The notes under the pieces: generated by a model | The model's input: the letters and a program-made list of their open reading frames with translations, nothing else | The model's database searches: none | What the model was told of the DNA's origin: nothing | Translations under genes and position numbers: made by a program | Assembly: GCF_037977235.1 (NCBI RefSeq) | Contig: NZ_CP150276.1 | Coordinates: 1,674,001-1,738,000 of the forward strand | DNA: 64,000 bases | Direction: 5' to 3' | DNA from: Paenibacillus sp. FSL K6-0276 | GTDB lineage: Bacteria > Bacillota > Bacilli > Paenibacillales > Paenibacillaceae | Shown: piece after piece, positions 33,804 through 43,118 of the stretch | Position numbering within the stretch: position 1 is the stretch's first letter | Layout: every line of letters starts with the position of its first letter

Positions 33804-34568
33804 ATGCCATTACTACATATTAACGATGAGTGCATTCCCTGTTCAGGAATATTGTTCGACAAGGATGGCACGTTATTGGATCTATTAGCCACATGGGGGT
33901 ATTGGGCCGAGCTTGTACTGCGTGGGATGGAAGATCAGCTTGCGATTATGGGAACCGATTTTATTGTAGATCGAAGTAAAGTGCTTGGTACACAGCATGA
34001 TGCTACGGGTAAGTTGATTGGTTATGATCCTGCAGGGCCGCTCACCATGGCTACAGAGGAAGAAAATTATGGTGTGCTCGCATGGCAGCTGTACACTGCG
34101 GGCGTTCCTTGGAATGAAGCGTTGACCCGTGTGAGGAGTATAGCTAAGGACGCGATGTATGAATTGCGCAGATGCCGCACGGCCCAGCCGCTAGAAGGGC
34201 TTTATCCCTTTCTGGAACAATGCGCTGCTGCATCGCTCAAGCTAGGCGTGGTTACTTCAGATGGTGCAAAGACCACTCAGGAGCATCTGGATTGGCTTGG
34301 AATTACACAATATTTTGATTCGGTAGTTACAAGAGACAGAGTATTAAACGGAAAACCCGCACCTGAAATGGCTAAATTAGCCTGCAGGGAGCTGGGACTT
34401 TCGCCTGAAGTGACGATTATTATCGGTGACAGTAATGCAGATATGCAATTAGGTAAAGGTGCAGGCTTACGCCTCGCCGTTGGAATCACCAACATGGGCG
34501 ATGGGAAGCACCTGATTGACGCAGATGTGATTATTTCTAGCTTTAATGAGCTACGGATCACTTACTGA
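33804..34568 (+). CDS. HAD family hydrolase
   Basis: A cytoplasmic phosphatase-like protein of 254 residues. Motif I is FDKDGTLLDL (nucleophilic Asp), motif II LGVVTSDGAK, motif III the Lys of NGKPAPEM, and motif IV IIIGDSNADMQLG. The helical cap between motifs I and II places it with phosphoglycolate-phosphatase-like enzymes; the true substrate is not evident. AAGGAGAG precedes the ATG. It overlaps or abuts the sirtuin gene. Confidence 0.9.
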   Translation: MPLLHINDECIPCSGILFDKDGTLLDLLATWGYWAELVLRGMEDQLAIMGTDFIVDRSKVLGTQHDATGKLIGYDPAGPLTMATEEENYGVLAWQLYTAGVPWNEALTRVRSIAKDAMYELRRCRTAQPLEGLYPFLEQCAAASLKLGVVTSDGAKTTQEHLDWLGITQYFDSVVTRDRVLNGKPAPEMAKLACRELGLSPEVTIIIGDSNADMQLGKGAGLRLAVGITNMGDGKHLIDADVIISSFNELRITY

Positions 34569-34602
34569 TCAGCATACTAATGAAAAGGATGTGCTACATC
34601 AC

Positions 34603-35343
34603 ATGGATCAATTGCAGACACTTGCTTCTTGGATTAAAGACTGTGACAATATCGTTTTCTTCGGAGGGGCGGGTACATCTACAGAGAGCGGGATTCCGGA
34701 TTTCCGCTCGGCAGCAGGATTATACCAGACTCAGCACAATTCACCTTATCCACCTGAAGTGATGCTGAGCCGTACTTTTTTTATGTCCTCACCGGACATT
34801 TTTTTTGATTTTTACCGCAGTAAAATGATTCATCCTGATGCTCGTCCTAATGGCGCGCATCAGCTGCTTGCGGAATTGGAACGGCAGGGCAAGCTTAAGG
34901 CTGTTATTACGCAAAATATTGATGGCCTGCACCAGCTGGCGGGCAGCCGAAATGTACTTGAACTGCATGGTTCGATTCATCGCAACCATTGTATGGACTG
35001 CTCACGTTATTACGGATTGGAACAGCTGCTAGATACCACAGAGAGCGTTCCTCGTTGTCCCGAATGTGGGGGCATTATCAAGCCGGATGTTGTTCTATAT
35101 GAAGAAGAATTAGACCATTCGGTACTGATGAGTTCTGTCGAAGCGATAGCAGCAGCAGATATGCTTATCATTGGTGGAACTTCTCTTACGGTCCAGCCTG
35201 CGGCTAGTCTGGTCACTTATTTCCGGGGCAGACGTACGGTGCTGCTTAATGGCGACCCGACACCCTTTGATGATCGAGCTGATCTTCTGATTAAAGATCG
35301 TATTGGGAAAGTACTCGGCAGTGTTATGGATCTGCTTGGCTAA
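34603..35343 (+). CDS. NAD-dependent protein deacylase (Sir2 family)
   Basis: A sirtuin of about 246 residues, removing acyl groups from lysines at the cost of NAD. Motifs in order: [18 protein letters not shown] (NAD binding), [15 protein letters not shown], the catalytic His in LELHGSIH, two zinc Cys pairs (HCMDCSRYY and CPECGG), and [12 protein letters not shown]. The length fits class U or III bacterial sirtuins. The start is uncertain: ATG 34603 fits the family N-terminus, while an in-frame ATG at 34546 lies inside the HAD gene and would add 19 residues. Either way translation is probably coupled to the HAD gene. Confidence 0.93.
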   Translation: MDQLQTLASWIKDCDNIVFFGGAGTSTESGIPDFRSAAGLYQTQHNSPYPPEVMLSRTFFMSSPDIFFDFYRSKMIHPDARPNGAHQLLAELERQGKLKAVITQNIDGLHQLAGSRNVLELHGSIHRNHCMDCSRYYGLEQLLDTTESVPRCPECGGIIKPDVVLYEEELDHSVLMSSVEAIAAADMLIIGGTSLTVQPAASLVTYFRGRRTVLLNGDPTPFDDRADLLIKDRIGKVLGSVMDLLG

Positions 35344-35584
35344 AGGGATGTTCTTATGGCTTGTCGGTTGCCAGATCATTATTGCGCGCAGTTCTTTAAA
35401 GTAAGGGCGGTTAGGATCTTGAAAGGCCTAGGTACGCCGCTCCTAATTCATCAGCTTAAATAAGAGCCGGACTACACCAGATGTACAACGCAAGCTATCT
35501 ATAACCGAGGAAGCCTTGGACAAGAAAAAATGTTTTGAGCTACCTCGGTTATCTGTAGCAACCGTGAAAGGATGAGATGCATCA
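35344..35584. other. Intergenic region with a strong hairpin
   Basis: GCTAnnnATAACCGAGG (35504-35520) pairs with the inverse arm CCTCGGTTATCTGTAGC (35543-35559), a three-base internal loop interrupting the stem. There is no T tract, so this is not a simple terminator. No gene is visible. Confidence 0.45.
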
Positions 35585-36583
35585 ATGGAGTTGCATCAAG
35601 ATGAAAACAAGGTGAAAGAGTGGGCCGAAGCCAACCCGCAATCTTTAGGGTTAAATAGGTCGAAGATTGAGGCTAAGTATATTTGGAACCCTGGAGGGTT
35701 TGTAAACCAGTCTTATCGCATAACGGATGGTCAAACCATTCGTCATTTAAAACTCTCGCAAGAACGAAAAGCAACACGACTTAAACAGTGGGTTATGATC
35801 AATGAACATTTGACTCATAATTACAAGGCACCACGGTTGATTGGAGAGGTTACACAAGAAATAACATCTGGTTATTCCTATGGTTTAGTGTTTGATTTTA
35901 TTGAAGGTAAACCATTAGGTTCCATCTCCGATCCACTGCCAATAATTGAAAAGGTTCTGAAGTCCCTTCATCGATTACATGCGGATAAAGAGATTAGGAT
36001 GGCAGTTGCAAGTGAGGATAAGGACTACAACTATGCCGACGCATTTACTGACGAATATATCACTCGATTTGAAGAAGATTTGCAAATCATTAGAGCTGAG
36101 AGGCATTTGCTGGACTTCGTAACGACGGACACTTTAGATTGGTTCGATACAGAAGTGGAAGCATTGCGAATAATGGTTAGTCAGCACCCTTCTTTTCAGA
36201 GGAAGGCGACCGACATCGTACACAATGATATTAATTGGCAGAATATCTTAGTTGATAATAATAATGATTTTTGGATTATCGATTGGGATGACTTAACGGT
36301 ATTTGGAGACGCTGCAATGGACTATTCCGTACTTCTTTGGCCGCTCTATAAATCAAAGGATTGGGCTTATTGTAAAGATCTAGTTATTGATTTAGCAGGC
36401 CGTGCAATATTGGAACGGATTGAGTTTTATTTTAGAGCTAAGCTCCTTGATGATGTGATTGATGTTCTCGCTGACTATATTGATGCGGAGCATGTGCCAG
36501 AACTGAAAGAAATGGCTCAGAAAAGGGCGAAAGAGATACATCTTCGTGCTTACCCCGAATATCTGAGGCTTTATGCAAGATAA
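35585..36583 (+). CDS. Phosphotransferase (APH / choline kinase-like)
   Basis: A cytoplasmic protein of 332 residues with an aminoglycoside phosphotransferase fold. The N-terminal lobe holds GGFVNQSYRI and the nucleotide Lys in RHLKLSQE; the catalytic loop is DIVHNDINWQNILVD, and metal binding comes from FWIIDWDDL. Such enzymes phosphorylate small molecules such as choline, homoserine, sugars or antibiotics; nothing here decides which. AAAGGATGAG precedes the ATG. It stands alone, between a hairpin region and a convergent AraC gene. Confidence 0.85.
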   Translation: MELHQDENKVKEWAEANPQSLGLNRSKIEAKYIWNPGGFVNQSYRITDGQTIRHLKLSQERKATRLKQWVMINEHLTHNYKAPRLIGEVTQEITSGYSYGLVFDFIEGKPLGSISDPLPIIEKVLKSLHRLHADKEIRMAVASEDKDYNYADAFTDEYITRFEEDLQIIRAERHLLDFVTTDTLDWFDTEVEALRIMVSQHPSFQRKATDIVHNDINWQNILVDNNNDFWIIDWDDLTVFGDAAMDYSVLLWPLYKSKDWAYCKDLVIDLAGRAILERIEFYFRAKLLDDVIDVLADYIDAEHVPELKEMAQKRAKEIHLRAYPEYLRLYAR

Positions 36584-36611
36584 CCTCAGCTAACTGAAAG
36601 GTTAGCTTAAC

Positions 36612-36658
36612 AAAGGGATTCACATATTAGACTTGTCTAATATGTGAATCCCTTTTGT
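36612..36658. terminator. Bidirectional terminator, perfect 21-base inverted repeat
   Basis: The arms 36612-36632 and 36635-36655 are exact inverses around TT, with A and T tracts at the two ends. It serves the convergent phosphotransferase and AraC genes. Confidence 0.92.
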
Positions 36659-36669
36659 GCAGCCATCTC

Positions 36670-37536
36670 CTAATGGTCTGGTTTCTTTACATGTCTAGTC
36701 GTTGTGAGGCGGTAAGCGGTGGGTGACTGAGCACAAAAACGTTTGAATTGGCGCGAGAAATACAAGGCGTCAGTTAATCCTACAGATGCAGCAACCTGTT
36801 CCACAGACAGCTCAGGTCGTTCACGCAGCAGCTGTCTGGACTTCTCTATGCGCAGCTTCAATAAGTATGTTACCGGAGATAAACCGGTCTCTTGCTTAAA
36901 TACACGGGATAGATAGGCCCGGTTATAGCCAAGCGTATCGCACATTTGTTCAATGGAGACCGGGTGGGCGTATTGGGAGGCCATGTAGTGGATCATTTGC
37001 TTCACAGTACGCTTAACCTGTGATTCAGCTCCGGGAAGACGGGAGAAGGAAGAGAGCAAATCAGCAGCTTCGCCTACAATGAGGTAAAGATACCCTAGAG
37101 AGGTGAGGTGGGCACTCTCTTTGTTTGCTTTGAAGGCTTGCATGATACTGGATAGGGCACCTGGGATGATGCTGTCACCCGTTGTAGTAACTACAGGTTT
37201 TTGTGGTGTGAAGCCCGTCTGCAGCACAAGAGCATCAGCCTCACTCCCAGTAAAAGCTGCCCAGCGATAGCACCAGGGCTGATCCTTATCTGAGATATAA
37301 CTGACCAACTGTCCTGGATGAATAAGGAAAAAATCTCCTTTGCCCAGTGCATATTTATGATGTTCAGTACGAAAAACACCTGAGCCGGACTCTATAAAGT
37401 GAAGTAAATAATAATCGTAGATCTTAGGGCCAGCTTGATGCATAGGAATCGTCTGACTCTGACCAGCAAACAGTACATGGAGATTTTGTTTATCGTAATA
37501 GACGGGATTAGATCCTACGGAATAAGTATGCTCCAT
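36670..37536 (-). CDS. AraC family transcriptional regulator
   Basis: A regulator of 288 residues. The N-terminal cupin-like domain (MHQAGPKIYDYYLLHFIESGSGVFRTEHHKYALGKGDFFLIHPGQ) probably binds a sugar. The C-terminal part has the two helix-turn-helix motifs (SIEQMCDTLGYNRAYLSRVFKQETGLSP and SVEQVAASVGLTDALYFSRQFKRFCAQSPTAYR). ATG 37536 is chosen because GAAAGG precedes it; ATG 37566 has none. The gene diverges from galK-galE-galT, so it is the likely regulator of galactose use. Three GTGTAA half-sites lie in the shared upstream region. Confidence 0.9.
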   Translation of the reverse strand: MEHTYSVGSNPVYYDKQNLHVLFAGQSQTIPMHQAGPKIYDYYLLHFIESGSGVFRTEHHKYALGKGDFFLIHPGQLVSYISDKDQPWCYRWAAFTGSEADALVLQTGFTPQKPVVTTTGDSIIPGALSSIMQAFKANKESAHLTSLGYLYLIVGEAADLLSSFSRLPGAESQVKRTVKQMIHYMASQYAHPVSIEQMCDTLGYNRAYLSRVFKQETGLSPVTYLLKLRIEKSRQLLRERPELSVEQVAASVGLTDALYFSRQFKRFCAQSPTAYRLTTTRHVKKPDH

Positions 37537-37586
37537 TTGAGACAGCCTTTCTTGTGTTATTGTCATTTAATGGCTTATAGTTTAGA

Positions 37587-37689
37587 GTGTAACAATTATT
37601 TGTGTAATTATTATATTATGGGAAGTCACATTTATCCATACATTACACACATGATTGCATTATCAGAGGATAACTGATTCTATTATAAT
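37587..37689. promoter_or_regulatory. galK / araC-type control region with GTGTAA half-sites
   Basis: GTGTAA occurs at 37587-37592 and 37602-37607 (direct, 15 bases apart) and inverted at 37643-37648. A TATAAT at 37684-37689 has no good -35 at 16-18 bases. A -10 without a -35, behind direct half-sites, is the usual look of an AraC-activated promoter. The binding is inferred. Confidence 0.4.
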
Positions 37690-37754
37690 GAATACATAAA
37701 GAACGCTTTACTAATTCCCACTGGCTGAAGCAGCGAAAGGATGGAGTGGTATTA

Positions 37755-38930
37755 ATGAGCATACAGGAACTTAATAAGAAATTCATCGAAAAGTATGGGG
37801 TAAGCGAGCAAGAAGCTCAAGTATTTTATGCACCAGGACGTGTCAATCTCATTGGAGAGCACTTGGATTATAACGGAGGATACGTACTGCCCGCAGCTTT
37901 GGAATTTGGTACAACTTTGATCGTGCGTCCACGTAGTGACAGCAAAGTGAATTTTGCATCTACTAATTTTCCTTACGAAGCAACTATCGATTATAGTGAC
38001 ATTGGCAAGGCCAAAACTGGGGAATGGATCGACTATCCGGTTGGAGTAATGGTTGAATTGGATAAGAAAAACACCCCAGTAAGTAAAGGTTACGATCTAC
38101 TGTTCCATGGTGATATTCCGAATGGTGCAGGCTTGTCCTCATCGGCTTCTCTTGAAGTCGTAACTGCCTATGCTTTCCTAACTCTTGAAGGCGGCGACAC
38201 GGACACCGTTGAGATTGCACTCTTGTCTCAGCGTGCTGAGAACCAGTATGTAGGTGTGAACTCCGGAATTATGGATCAGTTCGCAGTTGCCAATGGTAAA
38301 CGCGATCATGCGATCCTGCTGATGTGCGATACGCTTGAATATAATTTGGTACCTTTCATCACTGGTGCTTACAAATTGGTAATCGGCAACACCAACAAAC
38401 GAAGAGGGCTTGTGGATTCCAAGTACAATGAGCGTCGTCAGCAGTGTGATGAGGCATTGTCTATTTTGCAAAAAGAAGTTCCTTCACTAGCTTATCTGGC
38501 ACAGCTCAATCGTGAACAATTCGAAGCACATCTAGATAAAATTACAGACGAAATTGTTAGGCGCCGCGCTCGCCATGTTGTGGAAGAGAATCAACGCGTG
38601 CTAGATTCCGTTGAGGTGTTAAAGAACAATGATCTGAAGCAGTTCGGTCAGTTCATGAATGACTCACATGCTTCCTTGCGCGATTTGTATGAAGTTAGCT
38701 GTGAAGAGCTAGATATTATGGTTGAAGAAGCACAGCGTATTCCCGGTACACTTGGTTCCCGTATGACTGGCGCAGGTTTCGGTGGTTGTACTGTATCCTT
38801 GGTACATGAAGATGATGTAGAACGTTTCATTCGTGAAGTAGGCGAGGCATATACCACAAGATCTGGTTTGGTTGGTGAGTTCTACGTTTGCGGCATCGGT
38901 AATGGTGTCCAAGAATTGAAGGGAGTGTAA
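37755..38930 (+). CDS. galK: Galactokinase
   Basis: A GHMP kinase of 391 residues that phosphorylates galactose at C1, the first step of the Leloir pathway. The galactokinase signature GRVNLIGEHLDYNGGYVLP is near the N-terminus, the ATP loop is GDIPNGAGLSSSASLEV, and the third GHMP motif is GSRMTGAGFGGCTV. ATG 37755 follows AAAGGATGGAG at a normal distance; GTG 37746 overlaps that site. galE starts four bases after the stop, so the genes are co-transcribed. Confidence 0.97.
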   Translation: MSIQELNKKFIEKYGVSEQEAQVFYAPGRVNLIGEHLDYNGGYVLPAALEFGTTLIVRPRSDSKVNFASTNFPYEATIDYSDIGKAKTGEWIDYPVGVMVELDKKNTPVSKGYDLLFHGDIPNGAGLSSSASLEVVTAYAFLTLEGGDTDTVEIALLSQRAENQYVGVNSGIMDQFAVANGKRDHAILLMCDTLEYNLVPFITGAYKLVIGNTNKRRGLVDSKYNERRQQCDEALSILQKEVPSLAYLAQLNREQFEAHLDKITDEIVRRRARHVVEENQRVLDSVEVLKNNDLKQFGQFMNDSHASLRDLYEVSCEELDIMVEEAQRIPGTLGSRMTGAGFGGCTVSLVHEDDVERFIREVGEAYTTRSGLVGEFYVCGIGNGVQELKGV

Positions 38931-38934
38931 TCAG

Positions 38935-39921
38935 ATGGCAATTTTAGTAACGGGTGGAGCAGGGTATATTGGATCTCATACTGTAGCAGAACTGTTGGAC
39001 CGCGGCGAAGAAGTGGTAGTCATCGACAATCTGCTAACAGGACATCGTGAGGCGCTACTGGGTGGCAAGCTGTACGAAGGCGATCTGCGCGATAAGGAAT
39101 TACTCGGTAAGCTGTTTGCTGAGAATGAGATTGAGGCAGTCATTCATTTCGCGGCGAGCTCTTTGGTTGGTGAGAGCATGAAGGACCCCGTAAAGTATTA
39201 TGACAACAACGTATATGGCACACAATGCCTTTTGGAAGCTATGCAAAAAGCTGGCGTGAACAAAATAGTATTCTCGTCCACAGCTGCAACCTACGGCGAA
39301 CCGGAAAAGGTACCGATTGAAGAAACAGACCGTACCGAGCCAGCAAACGTATACGGCGAAACGAAGCTTACCATGGAACGTATGATGGCTTGGTTTGACA
39401 AAGTACTGGGCATCAAATACGTAGCACTACGTTACTTTAATGCTGCGGGTGCACATGCTAGCGGCAAAATCGGTGAAGACCACCGTCCGGAAAGTCATTT
39501 GGTTCCGCTGGTATTGCAAACCGCTTTGAAGCAACGGGAGAGCATCGCCGTGTTCGGAGACGACTACCCTACAGAAGACGGTACTTGCGTGCGCGACTAC
39601 ATTCATGTTAGCGATCTGGCTGATGCTCATGTTCGTGCAGTAACCTATCTTCGTAGCGGAAGCAACAGTAATATTTTCAACTTAGGGAATGGACTTGGCT
39701 TCTCGGTGAAACAGGTTATTGAAACAGCGAAGAAGGTTACAGGACTAGAAATCCCTGTAGTTATTCAAGAACGTCGTGCTGGAGATCCGGCAGTATTGGT
39801 AGCTTCCTCCGACAAAGCGCGCTCTATCCTTGGATGGAACCCTCAGCATGCTGACTTGGAGAATATCATTCAAAGCGCCTGGAACTGGCATTCTGCCAAT
39901 CCGCAAGGATACGGAGAATAA
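38935..39921 (+). CDS. galE: UDP-glucose 4-epimerase
   Basis: A short-chain-dehydrogenase-type enzyme of 328 residues that interconverts UDP-galactose and UDP-glucose. The NAD motif TGGAGYIGSH starts at residue 6 and the catalytic pair Tyr140/Lys144 lies in VYGETK; the Ser/Thr partner is in FSSTAATYG. The C-terminal region RRAGDPAVLVASSDKA is typical of GalE. It lies between galK and galT in one operon. Confidence 0.97.
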   Translation: MAILVTGGAGYIGSHTVAELLDRGEEVVVIDNLLTGHREALLGGKLYEGDLRDKELLGKLFAENEIEAVIHFAASSLVGESMKDPVKYYDNNVYGTQCLLEAMQKAGVNKIVFSSTAATYGEPEKVPIEETDRTEPANVYGETKLTMERMMAWFDKVLGIKYVALRYFNAAGAHASGKIGEDHRPESHLVPLVLQTALKQRESIAVFGDDYPTEDGTCVRDYIHVSDLADAHVRAVTYLRSGSNSNIFNLGNGLGFSVKQVIETAKKVTGLEIPVVIQERRAGDPAVLVASSDKARSILGWNPQHADLENIIQSAWNWHSANPQGYGE

Positions 39922-39970
39922 GGGCTTTAGCTCGACTTGAGCTTGAGATCCTACTTAAGGAGAATTAAAA

Positions 39971-41551
39971 ATGCACAACGAGAATAAGGTTACGCCTGCT
40001 GGCCAGAAAGCATTACATGCGATTGAGCAACTTGTTCTGTTCGCACTGCGGGAGCAGCTCATTGCACCATCCGATGAAGATTATAGCCGTAATGTGCTGC
40101 TAGATCAGTTCGGATTTAGTGAGCCGTTCGTTGGAGAGGTCGATCAAAGTCCATTGGAAGGTCCACAGGTTCCGCTGGATGCACTGATTGATTATGGTTT
40201 TGAGATCGGATTGATTCCAGAGAATAGCGACACTTACCGTGACTTGCTGGATGCCAAGATTATGGGACTCCTAATGGCCCGTCCGTCAGAGGTGAATGCG
40301 GAGTTCAATCGTCTAGCTGCTGAAAAAGGCATCTCCGCAGCTACAGATCGCTTTTATAAATTAAGCATAGATTCCAACTATATTCGGATGGACCGGATTT
40401 CGAAGAATGTCTACTGGCTGCAAGATTCGCCTTACGGTGACATTGAGATGACGATCAATTTGTCCAAGCCTGAGAAAAGTCCGAAGGAAATTGCTATGGC
40501 CCGGTTGCTCCCGCCGCCGGTCTATCCAAAATGTCTACTTTGCCGTGAGAATGTTGGGTATGCTGGACGGGTTAATCATCCGCCGCGTCAGAACCTGCGT
40601 GTCATTCCACTTCAGCTGAATAATGAGAAATGGTTGTTCCAATACTCACCTTATGTTTACTACAATGAGCACTGTATTGTGTTCCATCATGATCATGTGC
40701 CAATGAAGCTTACCAAGGATACCTTGAAGCGGCTGCTTAGCTTCGTGGGATCTTTCCCGCACTATTTTATTGGCTCGAATGCGGACTTGCCGATTGTTGG
40801 CGGCTCGATTCTGACGCATGACCACTTTCAAGGTGGACGTCACACCTTCCCAATTCAGAAAGCGCCTAAGGAAGATACCTTCACGCATGCATCTTATCCG
40901 GGTGTTAGTATCAACATCGTAAAATGGCCTATGTCCGTATTGCGATTGAATGGTGAAGATCCTGCGGTACTGCTGGAGTGTGGCAATGCACTTTATGAAG
41001 CATGGAAGGCTTATAGTGATCCTGAGGCTGAAGTATTAGCGTTCAGTGAAGTTGATGGTGAAGTGCAGCCTCATAATACCGTTACTCCAATCGTTCGTCG
41101 GGCGGAAGATGGCAGCTTTGAGATGGATCTTGTGCTGCGTAATAACCGGACTAGTGAGCAGTATCCTGAAGGGATTTTTCATCCCCATCGTGAGATGCAC
41201 CATATCAAGAAAGAAAATATCGGCTTGATTGAGGTCATGGGACTCGCAATCCTGCCAGGTCGTCTGAAGGAAGAGCTTGATTCTATTGCGAGCATCCTTG
41301 CAGGAGATCACGCACTATTAGAAGCGGTAAAGAACGATCCTAGACATTCACTTGCGCAGCATGCTGCTTGGGTTCAGGAGCTAGTAGAGCGTTTCGGAAC
41401 CTCATTACAGCATGAAGAAGCCGTCAAGATTGTGCAGAACGAAGTCGGCATCAAGTTTACACATATTCTTGAACACGCCGGCGTCTACAAGCGGACACCG
41501 GAGGGGCAAGCTGCTTTCCGTCGCTTTGTGAAAAGCTTCGGCACGTTGTAA
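39971..41551 (+). CDS. galT: UTP--hexose-1-phosphate uridylyltransferase (class II GalT)
   Basis: The protein has 526 residues, the length of the Firmicute class II enzyme and unrelated at first sight to the short class I type. It exchanges UMP between UDP-glucose and galactose 1-phosphate. Signatures include CLLCRENVGYAGR, INNEKWLFQYSPY-like NNEKWLFQYSPYVYYNEHCIVF, and the histidine-rich GGSILTHDHFQGGRH. AAGGAG lies before the ATG, 49 bases after galE. A strong terminator closes the operon. Confidence 0.95.
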   Translation: MHNENKVTPAGQKALHAIEQLVLFALREQLIAPSDEDYSRNVLLDQFGFSEPFVGEVDQSPLEGPQVPLDALIDYGFEIGLIPENSDTYRDLLDAKIMGLLMARPSEVNAEFNRLAAEKGISAATDRFYKLSIDSNYIRMDRISKNVYWLQDSPYGDIEMTINLSKPEKSPKEIAMARLLPPPVYPKCLLCRENVGYAGRVNHPPRQNLRVIPLQLNNEKWLFQYSPYVYYNEHCIVFHHDHVPMKLTKDTLKRLLSFVGSFPHYFIGSNADLPIVGGSILTHDHFQGGRHTFPIQKAPKEDTFTHASYPGVSINIVKWPMSVLRLNGEDPAVLLECGNALYEAWKAYSDPEAEVLAFSEVDGEVQPHNTVTPIVRRAEDGSFEMDLVLRNNRTSEQYPEGIFHPHREMHHIKKENIGLIEVMGLAILPGRLKEELDSIASILAGDHALLEAVKNDPRHSLAQHAAWVQELVERFGTSLQHEEAVKIVQNEVGIKFTHILEHAGVYKRTPEGQAAFRRFVKSFGTL

Positions 41552-41560
41552 GTTTGGATG

Positions 41561-41604
41561 AGGGATGTCCTTAAGCCTATGGGCTTATAGACATCCCCTT
41601 TTTT
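41561..41604 (+). terminator. Terminator of the gal operon
   Basis: GGGATGTC (41562-41569) pairs with GACATCCC (41590-41597), with an inner TTAAGCC / GGGCTTA stem and a T run. Confidence 0.9.
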
Positions 41605-41701
41605 GATGGTATCGAAGCTACACCATTTGAATGCGACTAACCAGAGGTTTATAATACGAGTGTGCACAACATTCTGATATAACTAATGGAGGTTTACACA
41701 T

Positions 41702-42865
41702 ATGCGTAAATTTGAATTTTATAATCCTACCAAGCTGATTTTTGGACAGGGTACGCTGGAAGCTTTGAAGACAGAGGTTCCTAAGTATGGTAAGAATGTA
41801 CTGTTGATGTACGGTAGCGGTAGTATCAAGCGTAGCGGTCTGTACGATAAGGTAATCGCTGAGCTGAGCTCAATAGATGCTGTGGTAACTGAACTCTCTG
41901 GCGTAGAGCCGAATCCACGCCTTTCTACCGTACATAAGGGTGTGGAGCTGTGTCACGAGCATAATATCGACCTCATCCTAGCTGTAGGTGGTGGTAGCGT
42001 GTTGGACTGCGCTAAAGCGGTCGCTGTTGGAGCGAAGTATGAAGGTGACATGTGGGACTTTGTAGAGCGTAAGGCAGCCCCTCAAGGTGCTCTCCCACTC
42101 GGTACAGTGCTGACGATGGCAGCTACTGGATCAGAAATGAATAGCGGTTCTGTAATCACAAACGAAGTGACTAAGGAAAAAATGGGCTGGGGCAGCATTC
42201 ATGCATTCCCGGCATTCTCAATTCTTGACCCAGAAAACACTTTTACTCTGCCACGTGATCAGACGGTCTACGGAATGGTGGATATCATGTCTCATGTTCT
42301 GGAGCACTATTTCCATACGGATGGCAACACAACGGTACAAGATGGCTTCTGCGAAACCTTGCTACGGACTGTAATCGAAACCGCACCGAAGCTTATTGAA
42401 AATTTGAATAATTACGAGCTGCGTGAGACCATCATGTACTGCGGTACAATGGCACTTAACGGTATGGTTAGCATGGGATTTGCTGGAGATTGGGCGACTC
42501 ACAACATCGAGCACGCGGTATCGGCCGTATACGACATTCCACATGGTGGAGGACTGGCAATTCTGTTCCCACAATGGATGAAGTATAATCTCGACACTGA
42601 TCCCGCTCGTTTCCGTAAGCTTGCTGTAAATGTGTTTGATATTGATCCATCAGGCAAGACGGATAAAGAAATAGGGCTGGAGGGTATCGAAGCCTTGCGT
42701 AGCTTCTGGGATTCCATTGGTGCTCCGAAGACACTCGGTGATTATGATATTGATGACAGCGAGATCGGCAGTATGGCTGATAAGGCCGTTCGTTTCGGAC
42801 CGTTTGGTAATTTCCGCAAGCTTGAGCGTGAGGATGTAGTTGAGATTTATAAAATGGCTCTGTAA
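41702..42865 (+). CDS. Iron-containing alcohol dehydrogenase (YugJ/YugK, butanol dehydrogenase type)
   Basis: A cytoplasmic oxidoreductase of 387 residues. The nucleotide site is [18 protein letters not shown], and the metal ligands lie in [29 protein letters not shown] (the family signature His residues). Its start [20 protein letters not shown] is characteristic of the NADH- or NADPH-dependent butanol dehydrogenase group. It would reduce aldehydes to alcohols; the true substrate is not known. GGAGG lies before the ATG. It is a single gene between two terminators. Confidence 0.92.
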   Translation: MRKFEFYNPTKLIFGQGTLEALKTEVPKYGKNVLLMYGSGSIKRSGLYDKVIAELSSIDAVVTELSGVEPNPRLSTVHKGVELCHEHNIDLILAVGGGSVLDCAKAVAVGAKYEGDMWDFVERKAAPQGALPLGTVLTMAATGSEMNSGSVITNEVTKEKMGWGSIHAFPAFSILDPENTFTLPRDQTVYGMVDIMSHVLEHYFHTDGNTTVQDGFCETLLRTVIETAPKLIENLNNYELRETIMYCGTMALNGMVSMGFAGDWATHNIEHAVSAVYDIPHGGGLAILFPQWMKYNLDTDPARFRKLAVNVFDIDPSGKTDKEIGLEGIEALRSFWDSIGAPKTLGDYDIDDSEIGSMADKAVRFGPFGNFRKLEREDVVEIYKMAL

Positions 42866-42913
42866 GTGTTCAAATGTATTCAACCTTGAGCTTAGGTAAC
42901 GGAAGATGATTTG

Positions 42914-42940
42914 AGCCGTCCCATAAGGGGCGGCTTTTTG
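42914..42940 (+). terminator. Terminator of the alcohol dehydrogenase gene
   Basis: AGCCGTCCC (42914-42922) pairs with GGGGCGGCT (42927-42935) around ATAA, followed by T. Confidence 0.88.
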
Positions 42941-43001
42941 TGTGATATAAAATTAGAAAATTCATGATAGTAAGGTTAAATACATAGTGTCTAATGAACA
43001 T

Positions 43002-43027
43002 GTTCCATCTTAAGATGGAACTTTTTT
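43002..43027 (+). terminator. Second terminator-like hairpin upstream of nfeD
   Basis: GTTCCATC (43002-43009) pairs with GATGGAAC (43014-43021), followed by six T. It lies just before the ECF-type promoter and would insulate it. Confidence 0.8.
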
Positions 43028-43047
43028 GGGTAAATATCCAAAGTTTG

Positions 43048-43074
43048 TGAAACCAATGACCTACTTTGTTCGTT
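43048..43074 (+). promoter_or_regulatory. Possible ECF (SigW-type) promoter of the nfeD-floT operon
   Basis: TGAAAC at 43048-43053 and CGTT at 43071-43074 are separated by 17 bases, close to the SigW pattern TGAAAC-N16/17-CGT. In Bacillus the homologous yuaF-floT-yuaI operon belongs to the SigW envelope-stress regulon, which supports the reading. Confidence 0.55.
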
Positions 43075-43118
43075 TAAAGTATTATGACAGTCCTGAAAGA
43101 AGACAGGAGGAAGTAATT

